Shown in pieces: positions 15,167 through 24,280 of a stretch of 64,000 nucleotides of DNA. A program made the translations under genes and the position numbers. The stretch's first letter is position 1; each line of letters starts with the position of its first letter. The notes beneath the pieces are model-generated. The model worked only from the letters and a program-made list of their open reading frames with translations, did not search any database and was not told the origin of the DNA. The DNA is from Bacteroidia bacterium (GTDB lineage: Bacteria; Bacteroidota; Bacteroidia; Bacteroidales; F082), in assembly GCA_021287165.1 (NCBI GenBank), contig JAJTAY010000009.1, forward strand, positions 62,001 to 126,000. Direction: 5' to 3'.

Positions 15167-16627
15167 ATGAGCAAAGTAACAGATCTCGAGCCGAAAGCTA
15201 TATGGAAACATTTCCACAGCCTGACGCAAATCCCCCGCCCATCGAAAAAAGAGGGCCGCATCATTACTTTTATGAAAGAATTCGGGGAAGGACTTGGCCT
15301 GGAAACCCTGGTTGACGAAGTGGGCAACGTCATCATCCGCAAGCCTGCCACCCCAGGATGTGAACATATGCGCGGAGTTGTGCTGCAGGCCCACCTCGAT
15401 ATGGTTCCGCAAAAAAACGAAGGCACTGCCCACGACTTCGAAAACGACCCCATAGAAACCATTGTCGATGGTGAATGGCTTAAAGCCAATGGTACCACCC
15501 TCGGTTCGGATAATGGTATCGGCGTGGCCGCTGCCATGGCAGTGCTTGAGTCGAACGCATTAAAACATGGCCCTATCGAGGCATTGTTTACCATTGACGA
15601 AGAAACCGGCATGACAGGGGCCAAGGAACTTAAACCTGGCCTGCTGCAAGGCGAAATTTTGCTCAATATGGACTCGGAAGACGAAGGTGAGCTATACATT
15701 GGCTGTGCAGGCGGCATCGACACCACAGGTGAATTCAGCCCAAAGCTGGAAGCTGTTGCAGAAGGCAGTTCAGCATATCGCTTGGCCGTCAAGGGTTTAA
15801 AGGGAGGTCATTCGGGTTTGGACATCAATCTGGGCCGCGGCAATGCCAACAAGATACTCAACACCCTGATGCTCATGGCAGCCGACAAATTTGGGCTGAG
15901 GCTGAGCGAAATTCAGGGCGGAAGCCTGCGCAATGCCATCCCGCGCGAAGCTTTTGCCACCGTTGTGGTGCCCGCTGATCAGGCCGAAGCTTTTGAAGCA
16001 TTTGTTGTGGATTTTGAAGCCATTTCGAAAGAAGAGTTCAAGGAAGCCGATGGCGGACTCAGCATCAGCGCATCAATCGTTGAGTTGCCCTCGAATGTGA
16101 TCGATGCCAAAACTCAGGACGGTCTGTTCGAAGCAGTGGCACGCTGCCCCAACGGAGTCATCAGCATGACGCCCGATATGCCCGATGTGGTCGAAACCTC
16201 GACAAATCTGGCTATTGTAAAAAGCAGCGGCGACAAGATCATCGTGGCCACGCTACAGCGCAGCTCCGACGATGCCAGCAAAGCCCGTCTTGCAGAAAAT
16301 ATCCGTCAGGTATTTACGGAAGCTGGTGCCAATGCTTATTCTTCAGGTGATTATCCCGGTTGGAAACCCAACGTCAACTCGCCCATTTTGACCACCATGA
16401 AAAAGGTTTATGCCGACAAATACGGTAAAACCCCTGAGGTCAAGGTGATTCATGCAGGGCTTGAGTGTGGCATACTTGCCGGGGCTTATCCGCACTGGGA
16501 TATGATTTCGTTTGGCCCTACCATCCGTCATCCCCATTCTCCGGACGAAAAAGTGCACATAGGCAGCGTAGGACTTTTCTGGGATTACCTCCTTGCCACC
16601 TTAGAGAATATCCCTGCCAGAAACTGA
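15167..16627 (+). CDS. pepD: Aminoacyl-histidine dipeptidase (peptidase D, M20C)
   Basis: A cytosolic zinc metallopeptidase that hydrolyses dipeptides such as those with C-terminal His (carnosine-type). The 486-residue length is normal. Metal-binding and catalytic motifs of the M20 clan are all visible: QAHLDMVPQKNEG (His/Asp), TLGSDNGIGVA (bridging Asp), IDEETGMTGA (general base Glu) and NMDSEDEGELYIGCAGG, with the C-terminal HAGLECG. The dimerisation domain lies in between. The MFS carrier directly upstream may feed it dipeptides. A near-consensus -7 box TATCTTTA lies at 15129-15136. Confidence 0.96.
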   Translation: MSKVTDLEPKAIWKHFHSLTQIPRPSKKEGRIITFMKEFGEGLGLETLVDEVGNVIIRKPATPGCEHMRGVVLQAHLDMVPQKNEGTAHDFENDPIETIVDGEWLKANGTTLGSDNGIGVAAAMAVLESNALKHGPIEALFTIDEETGMTGAKELKPGLLQGEILLNMDSEDEGELYIGCAGGIDTTGEFSPKLEAVAEGSSAYRLAVKGLKGGHSGLDINLGRGNANKILNTLMLMAADKFGLRLSEIQGGSLRNAIPREAFATVVVPADQAEAFEAFVVDFEAISKEEFKEADGGLSISASIVELPSNVIDAKTQDGLFEAVARCPNGVISMTPDMPDVVETSTNLAIVKSSGDKIIVATLQRSSDDASKARLAENIRQVFTEAGANAYSSGDYPGWKPNVNSPILTTMKKVYADKYGKTPEVKVIHAGLECGILAGAYPHWDMISFGPTIRHPHSPDEKVHIGSVGLFWDYLLATLENIPARN

Positions 16628-16643
16628 TTTTTAATACATTACG

Positions 16644-16688
16644 ATGACATCCTGTTGCGGCATTCCATGCAGCAGGAAGTCATTTTTC
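16644..16688 (+). terminator. Rho-independent terminator after pepD
   Basis: A long hairpin (16644-16658 with 16669-16683) with one mismatch and one G-U pair is followed by TTTTT. It ends pepD transcription before the rpmH promoter. Confidence 0.85.
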
Positions 16689-16729
16689 CTCCACATAACA
16701 TAGAATTTTTAAAAAAATCAAGCAGGCAA

Positions 16730-16760
16730 TTTGGTGGAATGAATAATTTCCATACCTTTG
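16730..16760 (+). promoter_or_regulatory. Promoter of rpmH
   Basis: TTTG at 16730-16733, then exactly 19 bases, then TACCTTTG at 16753-16760. This is a textbook match to the Bacteroidota consensus and fits a strongly expressed ribosomal protein gene. The ATG follows 20 bases later. Confidence 0.85.
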
Positions 16761-16780
16761 CACTCCCAAATTAAGAGACC

Positions 16781-16927
16781 ATGAAACGCACTTATCAGCC
16801 GTCGAACAGGAAGCGCAGAAATAAACACGGGTTCAGGGAACGTATGGCCACCGCCAACGGTCGCCGCGTGCTTAAAGCCAGAAGGGCTAAGGGAAGAAAA
16901 AGACTAACCGTTTCCGACGAACGATAA
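16781..16927 (+). CDS. rpmH: 50S ribosomal protein L34
   Basis: A 48-residue, strongly basic ribosomal protein. The universal L34 signature is complete: [19 protein letters not shown], then [12 protein letters not shown] and the RRAKGRKRL tail. It is monocistronic, with a consensus promoter upstream and a strong hairpin terminator behind. rnpA and dnaA, its common partners in many bacteria, are not next to it. Confidence 0.97.
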   Translation: MKRTYQPSNRKRRNKHGFRERMATANGRRVLKARRAKGRKRLTVSDER

Positions 16928-16955
16928 TCCCTGCGTTTTCAAAATAATGACTTGT

Positions 16956-16990
16956 GAAGGCGATGGTTGCACCATTGCCTTCTTTGTTTT
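16956..16990 (+). terminator. Rho-independent terminator after rpmH
   Basis: A 12-bp stem with one G-U pair (16956-16967 with 16971-16982), loop TGC, then a T-rich tail. It lies about 30 bases after the rpmH stop. Confidence 0.85.
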
Positions 16991-17060
16991 TCGACCTTCA
17001 CATGGCCCGCTCCAACAATAAATCTTAATTTCGCACGGCTGCCAAAGCCGCTTTTTCAAA

Positions 17061-17309
17061 ATGGAACAATTCCTAGCTTTTATTTTTTACCTCATCGTTG
17101 GCCTCTACCTCATCAGGCTGGCCTTTATCTATCTTTTTCCTTGGCTCATAAAGCGTTGGATGAAGAGGATGGCCAAACACATGGAACAGCAGCGGCAACA
17201 GTACCAACAATACTCCGAGCCTTCTGCATCGTCGCAGGATAGCCGAAGCAAATTGGATGATGTTGGAGAATATGTTGATTTTGAAGAAATTAAAGACGAT
17301 AAACCCTAA
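17061..17309 (+). CDS. DUF4834 family small membrane protein
   Basis: An 82-residue protein with a long hydrophobic N-terminal segment (about residues 3-30, one long or two short TM helices), then a basic patch RWMKRMAKH, a Gln-rich stretch and an acidic C-terminus (EYVDFEEIKDDKP). This pattern matches DUF4834 of Bacteroidota, which has no known function. It ends 4 bases before the YfhO start, and this pairing suggests co-transcription and perhaps a common envelope role (inference). Confidence 0.85.
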   Translation: MEQFLAFIFYLIVGLYLIRLAFIYLFPWLIKRWMKRMAKHMEQQRQQYQQYSEPSASSQDSRSKLDDVGEYVDFEEIKDDKP

Positions 17310-17313
17310 TCAG

Positions 17314-19821
17314 ATGAAAGCGTTGTCGCAATACCTCAGGTCGGGATTACCCTTCTATACGGCCATTCTTGTGTTTGTTATGGTCACCTTTGCCTATCTG
17401 CATCCCCTGCTCGAAGGCAAGCAGATCGAACAACACGACATTGCCATGTACAAAGGCATGTCGAAAGAGATCTCGGATTTCAGGGAAAGAACAGGTCAGG
17501 AACCGCTCTGGACAAACTCAATGTTTGGCGGGATGCCTGCATGGCAGATTTCGGTGGTTTATACTGGTAATCTAGTGCGGTACATTAAGAAAGTGGTCAA
17601 CCTGGGTATGAGTTACCCGGCTTCCACGGTATTCATGTACTTTTTCGGATTTTATATTCTCCTGCTGGTGATGCGCGTCGATCCCTGGCTAAGCATTGCA
17701 GGCGCCCTTGCATTCGGTTTTTCGTCTTACTTTTTCATAATTCTCAACGCAGGACACAGCTCCAAGGCTAACGCCATTGGTTATATGGCTCCTGTTATTG
17801 CAGGCATCATACTGACTTTCAGGGGAAAATATGCCGAAGGCGGTTTGCTCACAGCCATTGCACTCGCCCTGCAGCTCGAAGCAAATCACCTTCAGATAAC
17901 CTATTATCTTCTTTTGCTGGTGGTTATTCTCGGCCTCTTCCAGCTTGCGGATGCCATAAGATTCAAAACCCTACCGCGGTTTTTCAAGGGGCTGGGGGTG
18001 CTTGTTCCGGCTGCTATTTTGGCCGCACTAACTGTTGGCACCAACCTCTACGCCACCTGGGAATATGGTAAAGAGAGCATGCGCGGCAAACCAGTACTCA
18101 CCAAAAACGTTGAAGACCAGACCAAAGGCCTCGATCGGAGCTACGTCACGCACTGGAGCTATGGCATAGGCGAAACCTGGTCGCTGATGATTCCCAACGC
18201 CAAAGGTGGGGCAACAAGAGCCATCGGTTCCGAAAACCCTGCACTCGAACACGCCAGCCGCGAATTCCGCAGGCCACTCTCACAACAAAACGCATACTGG
18301 GGCGACCAACCCGGTACATCAGGCCCTGTTTATACCGGAGCCATCGTGGTTTTCCTTTTTGTGCTTGGGCTTTTCGTGGTGAAAGGAAAATATAAATGGA
18401 TATTGCTTGGTGGCACTGTGCTTTCCATATTGCTCAGCTGGGGCAAAAACTTCATGCCTTTCACCGATTTCTTCCTCGATTATGTGCCCGGTTATGATAA
18501 ATTTCGTGCTGTTTCGATGACGCTAGTCATTGCCGACCTCACCATGCCATTGCTGGGCTTTCTGGCCCTCTGGGAGGTGTACAAAAATCCAGGACTGCTG
18601 GGCAACAAAAATAAATGGCTCTATGCAGCCTACGGCCTGACCGGCGGGCTTGCACTGCTGTTTTACATCATGCCAACGGTTTTTTTCAATTTTTTCAGCC
18701 AACTTGAGCTTGAGCAATTTGCCCGCCTGAGGCAGGAAAACCCAGCGGAGGCAGGTCAGATAAGCCTTTTCATGCAGGAGCTTGAAAAAGTGCGCGCTGC
18801 AATTTTTCAGAAAGATGCCATTCGCAGTTTCATGTTTATAACCCTTACCGCTGTTCTTATCTTTTTATACAGCCGCAATAAGTTGAAGGCCAACTGGCTC
18901 ACCGCCGCAATCACCTTGTTGGTATTGGTAGACATGGTTCCCATTGATACACGCTACCTCAACGCCAGCGACTTCATTCCTCGCCGCAAATTCGAAAACC
19001 CTTTCGAAGCCAGCACTGCTAACCGAGAAATATTGCAACGCCAGCAACCCAATGAACGTGTGCTCGATCTAAGCAATAGCACCTTCAACGACGCTTCGGC
19101 CTCCTATTTCCATCATTCGGTTGGTGGCTATCACGGTGCCAAGCTTCAACGCTACCAGGACCTTATTGAGCACCACCTTCAGCCCGAGATTTCGGCGCTT
19201 GCACGCACCCTTAACGACAGCCCAAGTCTGTCGGCCGTACAGGAAACCTTGCGCAACTGGCAGGCGCTTAATATGCTCAATACCAGATACATTATCTTCA
19301 ACCCAAACGCCTCACCTATAACCAATCAGTTTGCCTACGGCGATGCCTGGCCGGTGAAATCGGTCGTTTGGGTGGACAACCCAAACGATGAAATTGATGC
19401 CATAGAAAAGCATCAGCTCAACGAGGTGGCCATTGTGAACAAAGAATTTGAGCCAATGATGGCCGGTTTATCCTTTGGCGAAGAACCTTTCGGATCGGTG
19501 GAGCTCATTGAATACGAACCTAATCATTTGGTTTACAAAGCCAACCTTAACAAGGAGTCGCTGGTTGTTTTCAGTCAGATTTGGTACACCAAAGGATGGA
19601 AAGCTTATGTAAACGGCACAGAACTACCCCTGATCAGGGCCAATTATGTGCTGCGGGCACTTAGGTTGCCGGCTGGAGAATCGAAAGTGGAGATGCGCTT
19701 CGAACCTAATGTTTGGAAAACCGGACAGGCAGTATCGCTAGCATCTTCAGGTTTGATTATTCTGCTCCTTCTTGGATGGATTGCCCTGAGGCTTAAAAAG
19801 CTGCGCCAGGATCAGGCATGA
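17314..19821 (+). CDS. YfhO family membrane protein
   Basis: An 835-residue polytopic membrane protein with about a dozen hydrophobic helices in the N-terminal 550 residues and a soluble beta-rich C-terminal domain followed by a last TM helix (ASSGLIILLLLGWIAL). YfhO-family proteins resemble GT-C-type glycosyltransferases that use lipid-linked sugars and are implicated in modifying wall or teichoic glycans in Firmicutes; the role here is not known. I start at ATG 17314 rather than an in-frame ATG inside the DUF4834 gene, because 17314 gives a normal KALSQYLRSGLPFYTAIL leader before TM1. The glycosyltransferase gene overlaps its stop by 4 bases (ATGA). Confidence 0.88.
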   Translation: MKALSQYLRSGLPFYTAILVFVMVTFAYLHPLLEGKQIEQHDIAMYKGMSKEISDFRERTGQEPLWTNSMFGGMPAWQISVVYTGNLVRYIKKVVNLGMSYPASTVFMYFFGFYILLLVMRVDPWLSIAGALAFGFSSYFFIILNAGHSSKANAIGYMAPVIAGIILTFRGKYAEGGLLTAIALALQLEANHLQITYYLLLLVVILGLFQLADAIRFKTLPRFFKGLGVLVPAAILAALTVGTNLYATWEYGKESMRGKPVLTKNVEDQTKGLDRSYVTHWSYGIGETWSLMIPNAKGGATRAIGSENPALEHASREFRRPLSQQNAYWGDQPGTSGPVYTGAIVVFLFVLGLFVVKGKYKWILLGGTVLSILLSWGKNFMPFTDFFLDYVPGYDKFRAVSMTLVIADLTMPLLGFLALWEVYKNPGLLGNKNKWLYAAYGLTGGLALLFYIMPTVFFNFFSQLELEQFARLRQENPAEAGQISLFMQELEKVRAAIFQKDAIRSFMFITLTAVLIFLYSRNKLKANWLTAAITLLVLVDMVPIDTRYLNASDFIPRRKFENPFEASTANREILQRQQPNERVLDLSNSTFNDASASYFHHSVGGYHGAKLQRYQDLIEHHLQPEISALARTLNDSPSLSAVQETLRNWQALNMLNTRYIIFNPNASPITNQFAYGDAWPVKSVVWVDNPNDEIDAIEKHQLNEVAIVNKEFEPMMAGLSFGEEPFGSVELIEYEPNHLVYKANLNKESLVVFSQIWYTKGWKAYVNGTELPLIRANYVLRALRLPAGESKVEMRFEPNVWKTGQAVSLASSGLIILLLLGWIALRLKKLRQDQA

Positions 19822-21125
19822 AACGTGTCCTTATCATCACTTACTATTGGCCGCCTTCGGGTGGCTCGGGGGTGCAACGCTGGCTGAAATTTGTGAAATA
19901 CCTTCGCGAATTCGGCTGGGAACCCGTGGTTTATACCCCGCTCAACCCTGAGATGCCCTACGAAGACACTTCCCTGTTGTGTGATGAGCCAGAAGGACTG
20001 GAAGTGTTGAAAACCAAAATTTTCGAGCCTTATCAGCTTTATAACCTGTTTACAGGCCGAAAACGTAAAGCCAGATTTCAGCACGGATTTCTGCAATCAG
20101 ACAAAAACGAATACCAAACTCTAAGTCAGCGGTTATCAGTCTGGATTCGTGGCAATCTGTTTGTACCCGATGCACGAATGTTTTGGATAAGACCATCCGT
20201 TAGGTTTCTTGCAAAATACCTTAAAGATCACCCCGTGGATGCCATCGTGAGCACTGGCCCGCCGCACTCAATGCATCTTATAGCACTCCGAATCAGGCAA
20301 AAAACAAATATCCCCTGGCTCGCCGACTTTAGAGACCCATGGACAGGCATTTACTATTTCGATAAACTTCGGGTGGGGCAAAAGGCGCTCCGTAAACACA
20401 AAATGCTGGAAAAGGCGTGCCTCGATCATACTGATCTGCTCGTTACCGTTGGACAAACAATGCAACAGGATTTTAAAAAACTGACAGATACAACTGTCGA
20501 AGTTATCACCAACGGCTACGATGAAGACGATCTGCCTTCCAGCAGCAATATCAGCCCGGCCGATTTTACGATCATGTACAGCGGTATTTTCCTTCCCGAC
20601 CAAAATCCGGTGGAATTATGGCCTTGCCTGAGCCAAATGCGGCAAAGCGATCCTGAATTTCAACAAAGTCTGAAGCTTCACTTTCTGGGCAGGACCGACG
20701 CATCCATTCTGGCTGATATTCAGTCGAGCGGGCTTGACGACTGCCTGAGGCTCACCGATTATGTGCCGCATGCAGAAGTCACCGTGCAGCAGCAATACGC
20801 CGCCGTATTGTTGCTGAGCATCAACCGCATACAGAATGCACCTTATATTCTGACAGGCAAGGTGTTCGAGTATCTGGCCGCTCGGAGGCCGATTCTCGCC
20901 TTTTGTCCGCCCCAAAGCGATGTAGCTGAGATAATTCGCCAAACCTATGGGGGCTGGGTAGTGCCTTTTGGCGATACAGCCAGCCTGAATATTGCCCTAC
21001 TCGAAGCATTTGCATGGTACAAATCGGGGCAGCAATGGCCATCGGTGGGTATTGAGAAATTTTCGCGAAAAGTACTCACCCAGCGAATGGCACAACTGCT
21101 CGATAAGCTGACAGCGAGGGACTAA
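19818..21125 (+). CDS. Glycosyltransferase family 4-type protein
   Basis: A 435-residue cytosolic or peripheral GT-B transferase. The N-terminal domain begins VLIITYYWPPSGGSGVQRW, typical of a GT4-like acceptor domain, and continues with STGPPHSMHL and LADFRDPWTG. The C-terminal half has YSGIFLPDQNP and the nucleotide-sugar end GKVFEYLAARRPILAF. It is translationally coupled to yfhO (ATGA overlap), so both may serve one surface-glycan pathway. Donor and acceptor are unknown. Its stop codon directly abuts that of gpsA on the other strand. Confidence 0.88.
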   Translation: MKRVLIITYYWPPSGGSGVQRWLKFVKYLREFGWEPVVYTPLNPEMPYEDTSLLCDEPEGLEVLKTKIFEPYQLYNLFTGRKRKARFQHGFLQSDKNEYQTLSQRLSVWIRGNLFVPDARMFWIRPSVRFLAKYLKDHPVDAIVSTGPPHSMHLIALRIRQKTNIPWLADFRDPWTGIYYFDKLRVGQKALRKHKMLEKACLDHTDLLVTVGQTMQQDFKKLTDTTVEVITNGYDEDDLPSSSNISPADFTIMYSGIFLPDQNPVELWPCLSQMRQSDPEFQQSLKLHFLGRTDASILADIQSSGLDDCLRLTDYVPHAEVTVQQQYAAVLLLSINRIQNAPYILTGKVFEYLAARRPILAFCPPQSDVAEIIRQTYGGWVVPFGDTASLNIALLEAFAWYKSGQQWPSVGIEKFSRKVLTQRMAQLLDKLTARD

Positions 21126-22115
21126 TCAGCCGTTTTCCAGAATCTTCTTTACGAACTTCTTGATGTCGTAATCGGCATTGAACACCTTGTAAAGCTCGGC
21201 CATGATGGGATATTCAGCCTCGGGCACACCCATTTCGGAAAGCAGTTCGTAAAACACATTGACGGCGATACGCCCCTCGAGCACCACTTTTTCGCTGATG
21301 CCCTGTGTGAAGAATCCCTTGCCGATAAGCAGCCCAAGGGTGCGGTTTCGGCTGAGGTCGTTGAGGGCTGTGAGCGAAAAATCGCCAAACCCGCAATAGT
21401 TGAATATGGTTTTTTCCTGGCCGCCAAAACGGACCAACAAACTACGCATTTCGTTGATGCTGCGCGAGATGACTAATGAGCGCAGATTGGGCGAGTCGAA
21501 ATTGGCATCCACAATGCCAATTACAATAGCATAAATGTTTTTAAGAATACTGGCATACTCCACACCGCGGATATCGGTACTGTAGTCGAGATAAACCGGA
21601 GTGTTGTCGAACAGCTCGTGCATGAGGCCAAATACCTCTTCATTGGTGGAGGCAGCAGTGAGGGCGGTAGGCTGGCGGTTCAGAATTTCGCGGGCAAATG
21701 AAGGGCCTTTGAGCGAAACGAGCTTGTTGGGGACAATATCGGCCACGGCATCGGGCAGCAACCTGCGCTCAGGGCCAAAACCCTTGGCAAGATTGACCAG
21801 AACAGCCTCATCCGGTATCAGGCTTTTGTGTTCTTCGAGGTAAGAGGCTACCGCCACTGAAGGAATTGCCAGAAACATCATATCCGCTGTGCGCAATATG
21901 CTTTTATCGCCGGTGGCCCTGAGCAGTGGATTTAGCTGAATATTGGGAAAATATGCAGCATTTACATGATCGTTATTGACAGACTCGATGACTTCAGGCT
22001 CGACAGACAACAATAGCACTTCGTTGTCTTCGTCCGATGCCAGCACATTGCCGAGCGCAGTTGCAATAGCGCCACTACCCACAAACACAATACGCTGATT
22101 ATATGAATGTTTCAT
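21126..22115 (-). CDS. gpsA: Glycerol-3-phosphate dehydrogenase [NAD(P)+]
   Basis: Reduces dihydroxyacetone phosphate to sn-glycerol 3-phosphate for phospholipid synthesis. The 329 residues begin with the Rossmann motif VFVGSGAIATALGN; the catalytic lysine region is SLKGPSFAREI, and the C-terminal helical domain carries YCGFGDFSLTAL and RNRTLGLLIGKG. Length and motifs are normal. It is convergent with the upstream-lying glycosyltransferase with zero bases between the two stop codons. It is separated by 150 bases from the next leftward gene, so it is probably a separate transcript. Confidence 0.95.
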   Translation of the reverse strand: MKHSYNQRIVFVGSGAIATALGNVLASDEDNEVLLLSVEPEVIESVNNDHVNAAYFPNIQLNPLLRATGDKSILRTADMMFLAIPSVAVASYLEEHKSLIPDEAVLVNLAKGFGPERRLLPDAVADIVPNKLVSLKGPSFAREILNRQPTALTAASTNEEVFGLMHELFDNTPVYLDYSTDIRGVEYASILKNIYAIVIGIVDANFDSPNLRSLVISRSINEMRSLLVRFGGQEKTIFNYCGFGDFSLTALNDLSRNRTLGLLIGKGFFTQGISEKVVLEGRIAVNVFYELLSEMGVPEAEYPIMAELYKVFNADYDIKKFVKKILENG

Positions 22116-22268
22116 AATCTTCTCGATGTAAACGGGAGCGAAATTACGATAATTTGGGCAGAGCTAAGGGCAAATGGCAGTGTGATAATATTTGGGCTGT
22201 TTGATCGGAAGCGCGAGCATTTTGAACTAATCAGCATAGGTTATCCCCTGAATGATCAGCGATTGCAT

Positions 22269-23312
22269 TTATAACTGGCAAAGAATTTCCTGCAATCTAT
22301 TGCTGCGTAATGCACAATCAAATCGTGGCAATACCATTTGTTGTATTTCTTCAAGCCTGGCCGCTTCCATTCGGTATGCAGATTTGATGGCTTCGGCCGC
22401 GACAGCAGTTTCAAATTCATCAATTGCAGGCACATCCGCCCCGGAAAATACCTCAGCCGGCCCGCAACAGTTGGCAATCACCGGAACACAACCGGCGGCT
22501 AAGCCCTCTAGCAGGGCAATGCCGAACGACTCCTGTCGCGAAAACTGACAAATAACGCGCGTTTGTGCATAGAGTTCCTTAAGTTTTTCGAAAGAAATGG
22601 GTTCTGACAATACGACATTTGGAGGGGCTATGCGCTTGGCCAGGTTCATTGCTCCCCCGCTCAGCCCCACAACCATAAAATTGAGGTCGGGCATTAGGGC
22701 TGCGGCGTTCAGAAAAAGATCCACTCCTTTTATATAAAGCGTGCTTTCGGAGGAGGCCATGGCAATACTTAGCACCAAATGTCGATTGCCCAATGCCGGA
22801 GAAACGATTTGTGCAGGAGAATAGCAATTGTGAATCACCTTTGACTTTCGCACCAGACGACTTGAAACATTACGACTTATGTCGTTGAGGGTAAATTGCG
22901 AAACCGGAAGGAGCAAATGAGCCATACGGACTGTGAGCCACAGGCTCAAACGGCCCAACAGCCTCGATTTAGTACCATATCGATATTGTGGCAGGTATGC
23001 GGCATCAACACCTCCAATCACCACCACACATTTTCGCCCGGTGAGCCGTGCAAAGAGCGCAGGCAGCACCGCATGAAAATCAGCGAACCAGACATAGACT
23101 AACTGGCTGTTCCAGATGTTGCGAAGCAGAAACAATTTTTGCCTGATGAGCTCGATAAATATGCTGAACCCACGCTGGTGCCTGAACAGGAAAACCTTTA
23201 CCGTCGCGAAGCTGCGAAGCATTTCCTCATCGCGCCTGACAAAAGTCGACTGATGAAGTTGTATCATCAGAATACTCAGTTGATTTGGCTGCTTATTGCT
23301 TCTTTTCCCCAT
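22269..23312 (-). CDS. Glycosyltransferase family 4 protein
   Basis: A 347-residue GT-B transferase. The C-terminal donor-binding motif SRQESFGIALLEGLAAG shows the E-x7-E pattern of retaining GT4 enzymes, and VIGGVDAAYLPQYRYG lies in the acceptor domain. I choose the start MGKRSNKQ at 23312 because it keeps the first beta strand (LSILMIQL); the frame stays open further upstream but overlaps yihY heavily. With this start it overlaps the yihY stop by 20 bases, so it is probably the last gene of the DUF4783-nadC-yihY-GT operon. Substrates are unknown. Confidence 0.87.
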   Translation of the reverse strand: MGKRSNKQPNQLSILMIQLHQSTFVRRDEEMLRSFATVKVFLFRHQRGFSIFIELIRQKLFLLRNIWNSQLVYVWFADFHAVLPALFARLTGRKCVVVIGGVDAAYLPQYRYGTKSRLLGRLSLWLTVRMAHLLLPVSQFTLNDISRNVSSRLVRKSKVIHNCYSPAQIVSPALGNRHLVLSIAMASSESTLYIKGVDLFLNAAALMPDLNFMVVGLSGGAMNLAKRIAPPNVVLSEPISFEKLKELYAQTRVICQFSRQESFGIALLEGLAAGCVPVIANCCGPAEVFSGADVPAIDEFETAVAAEAIKSAYRMEAARLEEIQQMVLPRFDCALRSNRLQEILCQL

Positions 23313-24276
23313 TTTCTGATTGTTGCATGGCTCGTCCGGCGTGCATGATACTGGCGTTGAGCTCGTAGCCGATGAGCAGAATGTAAGCATTGAAAAAGAT
23401 CCACATCAGCAGAATGATGAGCGTGCCGATTGATCCGTACAAGGCATTGTAGCTTGAAAAATTGGTGATGTAGTAGTTGAAACCCAGCGTGCCAAAAACG
23501 AGCAAGATTGTGGCCAGGATAGCCCCCGGACTGAAAAAGTAGAAGTGCCTGCGATTAGCCGGAGCATAATAATAAAGGATGGAAGTACTGAAAAATACAA
23601 GAGATAGCGAAACAATCCATTTAACGGACCAAAGGGCCCAGATAGTCAGCTGCCCGCTGATCCAGCCCCTGTCGATCATCATATCGATGATATAGCCTCC
23701 GGTGGTTATCAGTACGATCGACACGATGAGCATTACTGACAAAACAATAACCAGCACAAGCGAAACCAGACGTTGCTGAAACCAGTTACGCGTTTCGGTA
23801 GTGTGCATGCTTGTATTGAAACCGTCCATAATGGCGCTGATGCCGTTGGTGCTGAAATAGAAAGTGAGAAAAAAACTCAGCGAAAGCAGGCCGCTGTTTT
23901 GCTTCATGATAATGCCGTAGATGGTGGATTCGACCATCGAAAAGGTTTCGGGAGGTATCATGCTTGCAAGCAGACCAAACAAGGAATCCTGAAAATCCTT
24001 TACCGGCACATAGGGTATCAAAGTGAACAAGAACAGAATAAAGGGAAATATTGCCAGAAAGAAGTTGAATGCCACTGCCGATGCCCTGAGCGAAACAGCT
24101 CCTTCAAAGAGTCCGCGCATATAGAGCGACAGCACCTGCTGAAGGGTTATACCGCCAAATCCGGGCAACCTTACCTTACTTAAGAGCAGCTTTGTGTTTT
24201 CTTTATGAAAGTGATACTTCCTGAGCAATATCGCCTTCACAAGCGGAACAGTTCGCTTTAACCCCCTGATATCCAT
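23293..24276 (-). CDS. YihY/BrkB family membrane protein
   Basis: A 327-residue inner-membrane protein with six predicted TM helices. The hallmark segment after the first cytosolic region is SLRASAVAFNFFLAIFPF, followed later by APANRRHFYFFSPGAILAT and YGSIGTLIILLMWIFFNAYILL. The family was once called ribonuclease BN in error; its role is unknown, with suggestions of transport. It starts 4 bases after the nadC stop. Confidence 0.92.
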   Translation of the reverse strand: MDIRGLKRTVPLVKAILLRKYHFHKENTKLLLSKVRLPGFGGITLQQVLSLYMRGLFEGAVSLRASAVAFNFFLAIFPFILFLFTLIPYVPVKDFQDSLFGLLASMIPPETFSMVESTIYGIIMKQNSGLLSLSFFLTFYFSTNGISAIMDGFNTSMHTTETRNWFQQRLVSLVLVIVLSVMLIVSIVLITTGGYIIDMMIDRGWISGQLTIWALWSVKWIVSLSLVFFSTSILYYYAPANRRHFYFFSPGAILATILLVFGTLGFNYYITNFSSYNALYGSIGTLIILLMWIFFNAYILLIGYELNASIMHAGRAMQQSENGEKKQ

Positions 24277-24280
24277 ATGC

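Noticed and set aside
15067-15792. A 241-codon Ser-rich open frame antisense to pepD
   Set aside because: It covers the conserved M20 metal-binding motifs on the other strand; Ser/Pro richness is typical of a shadow frame.
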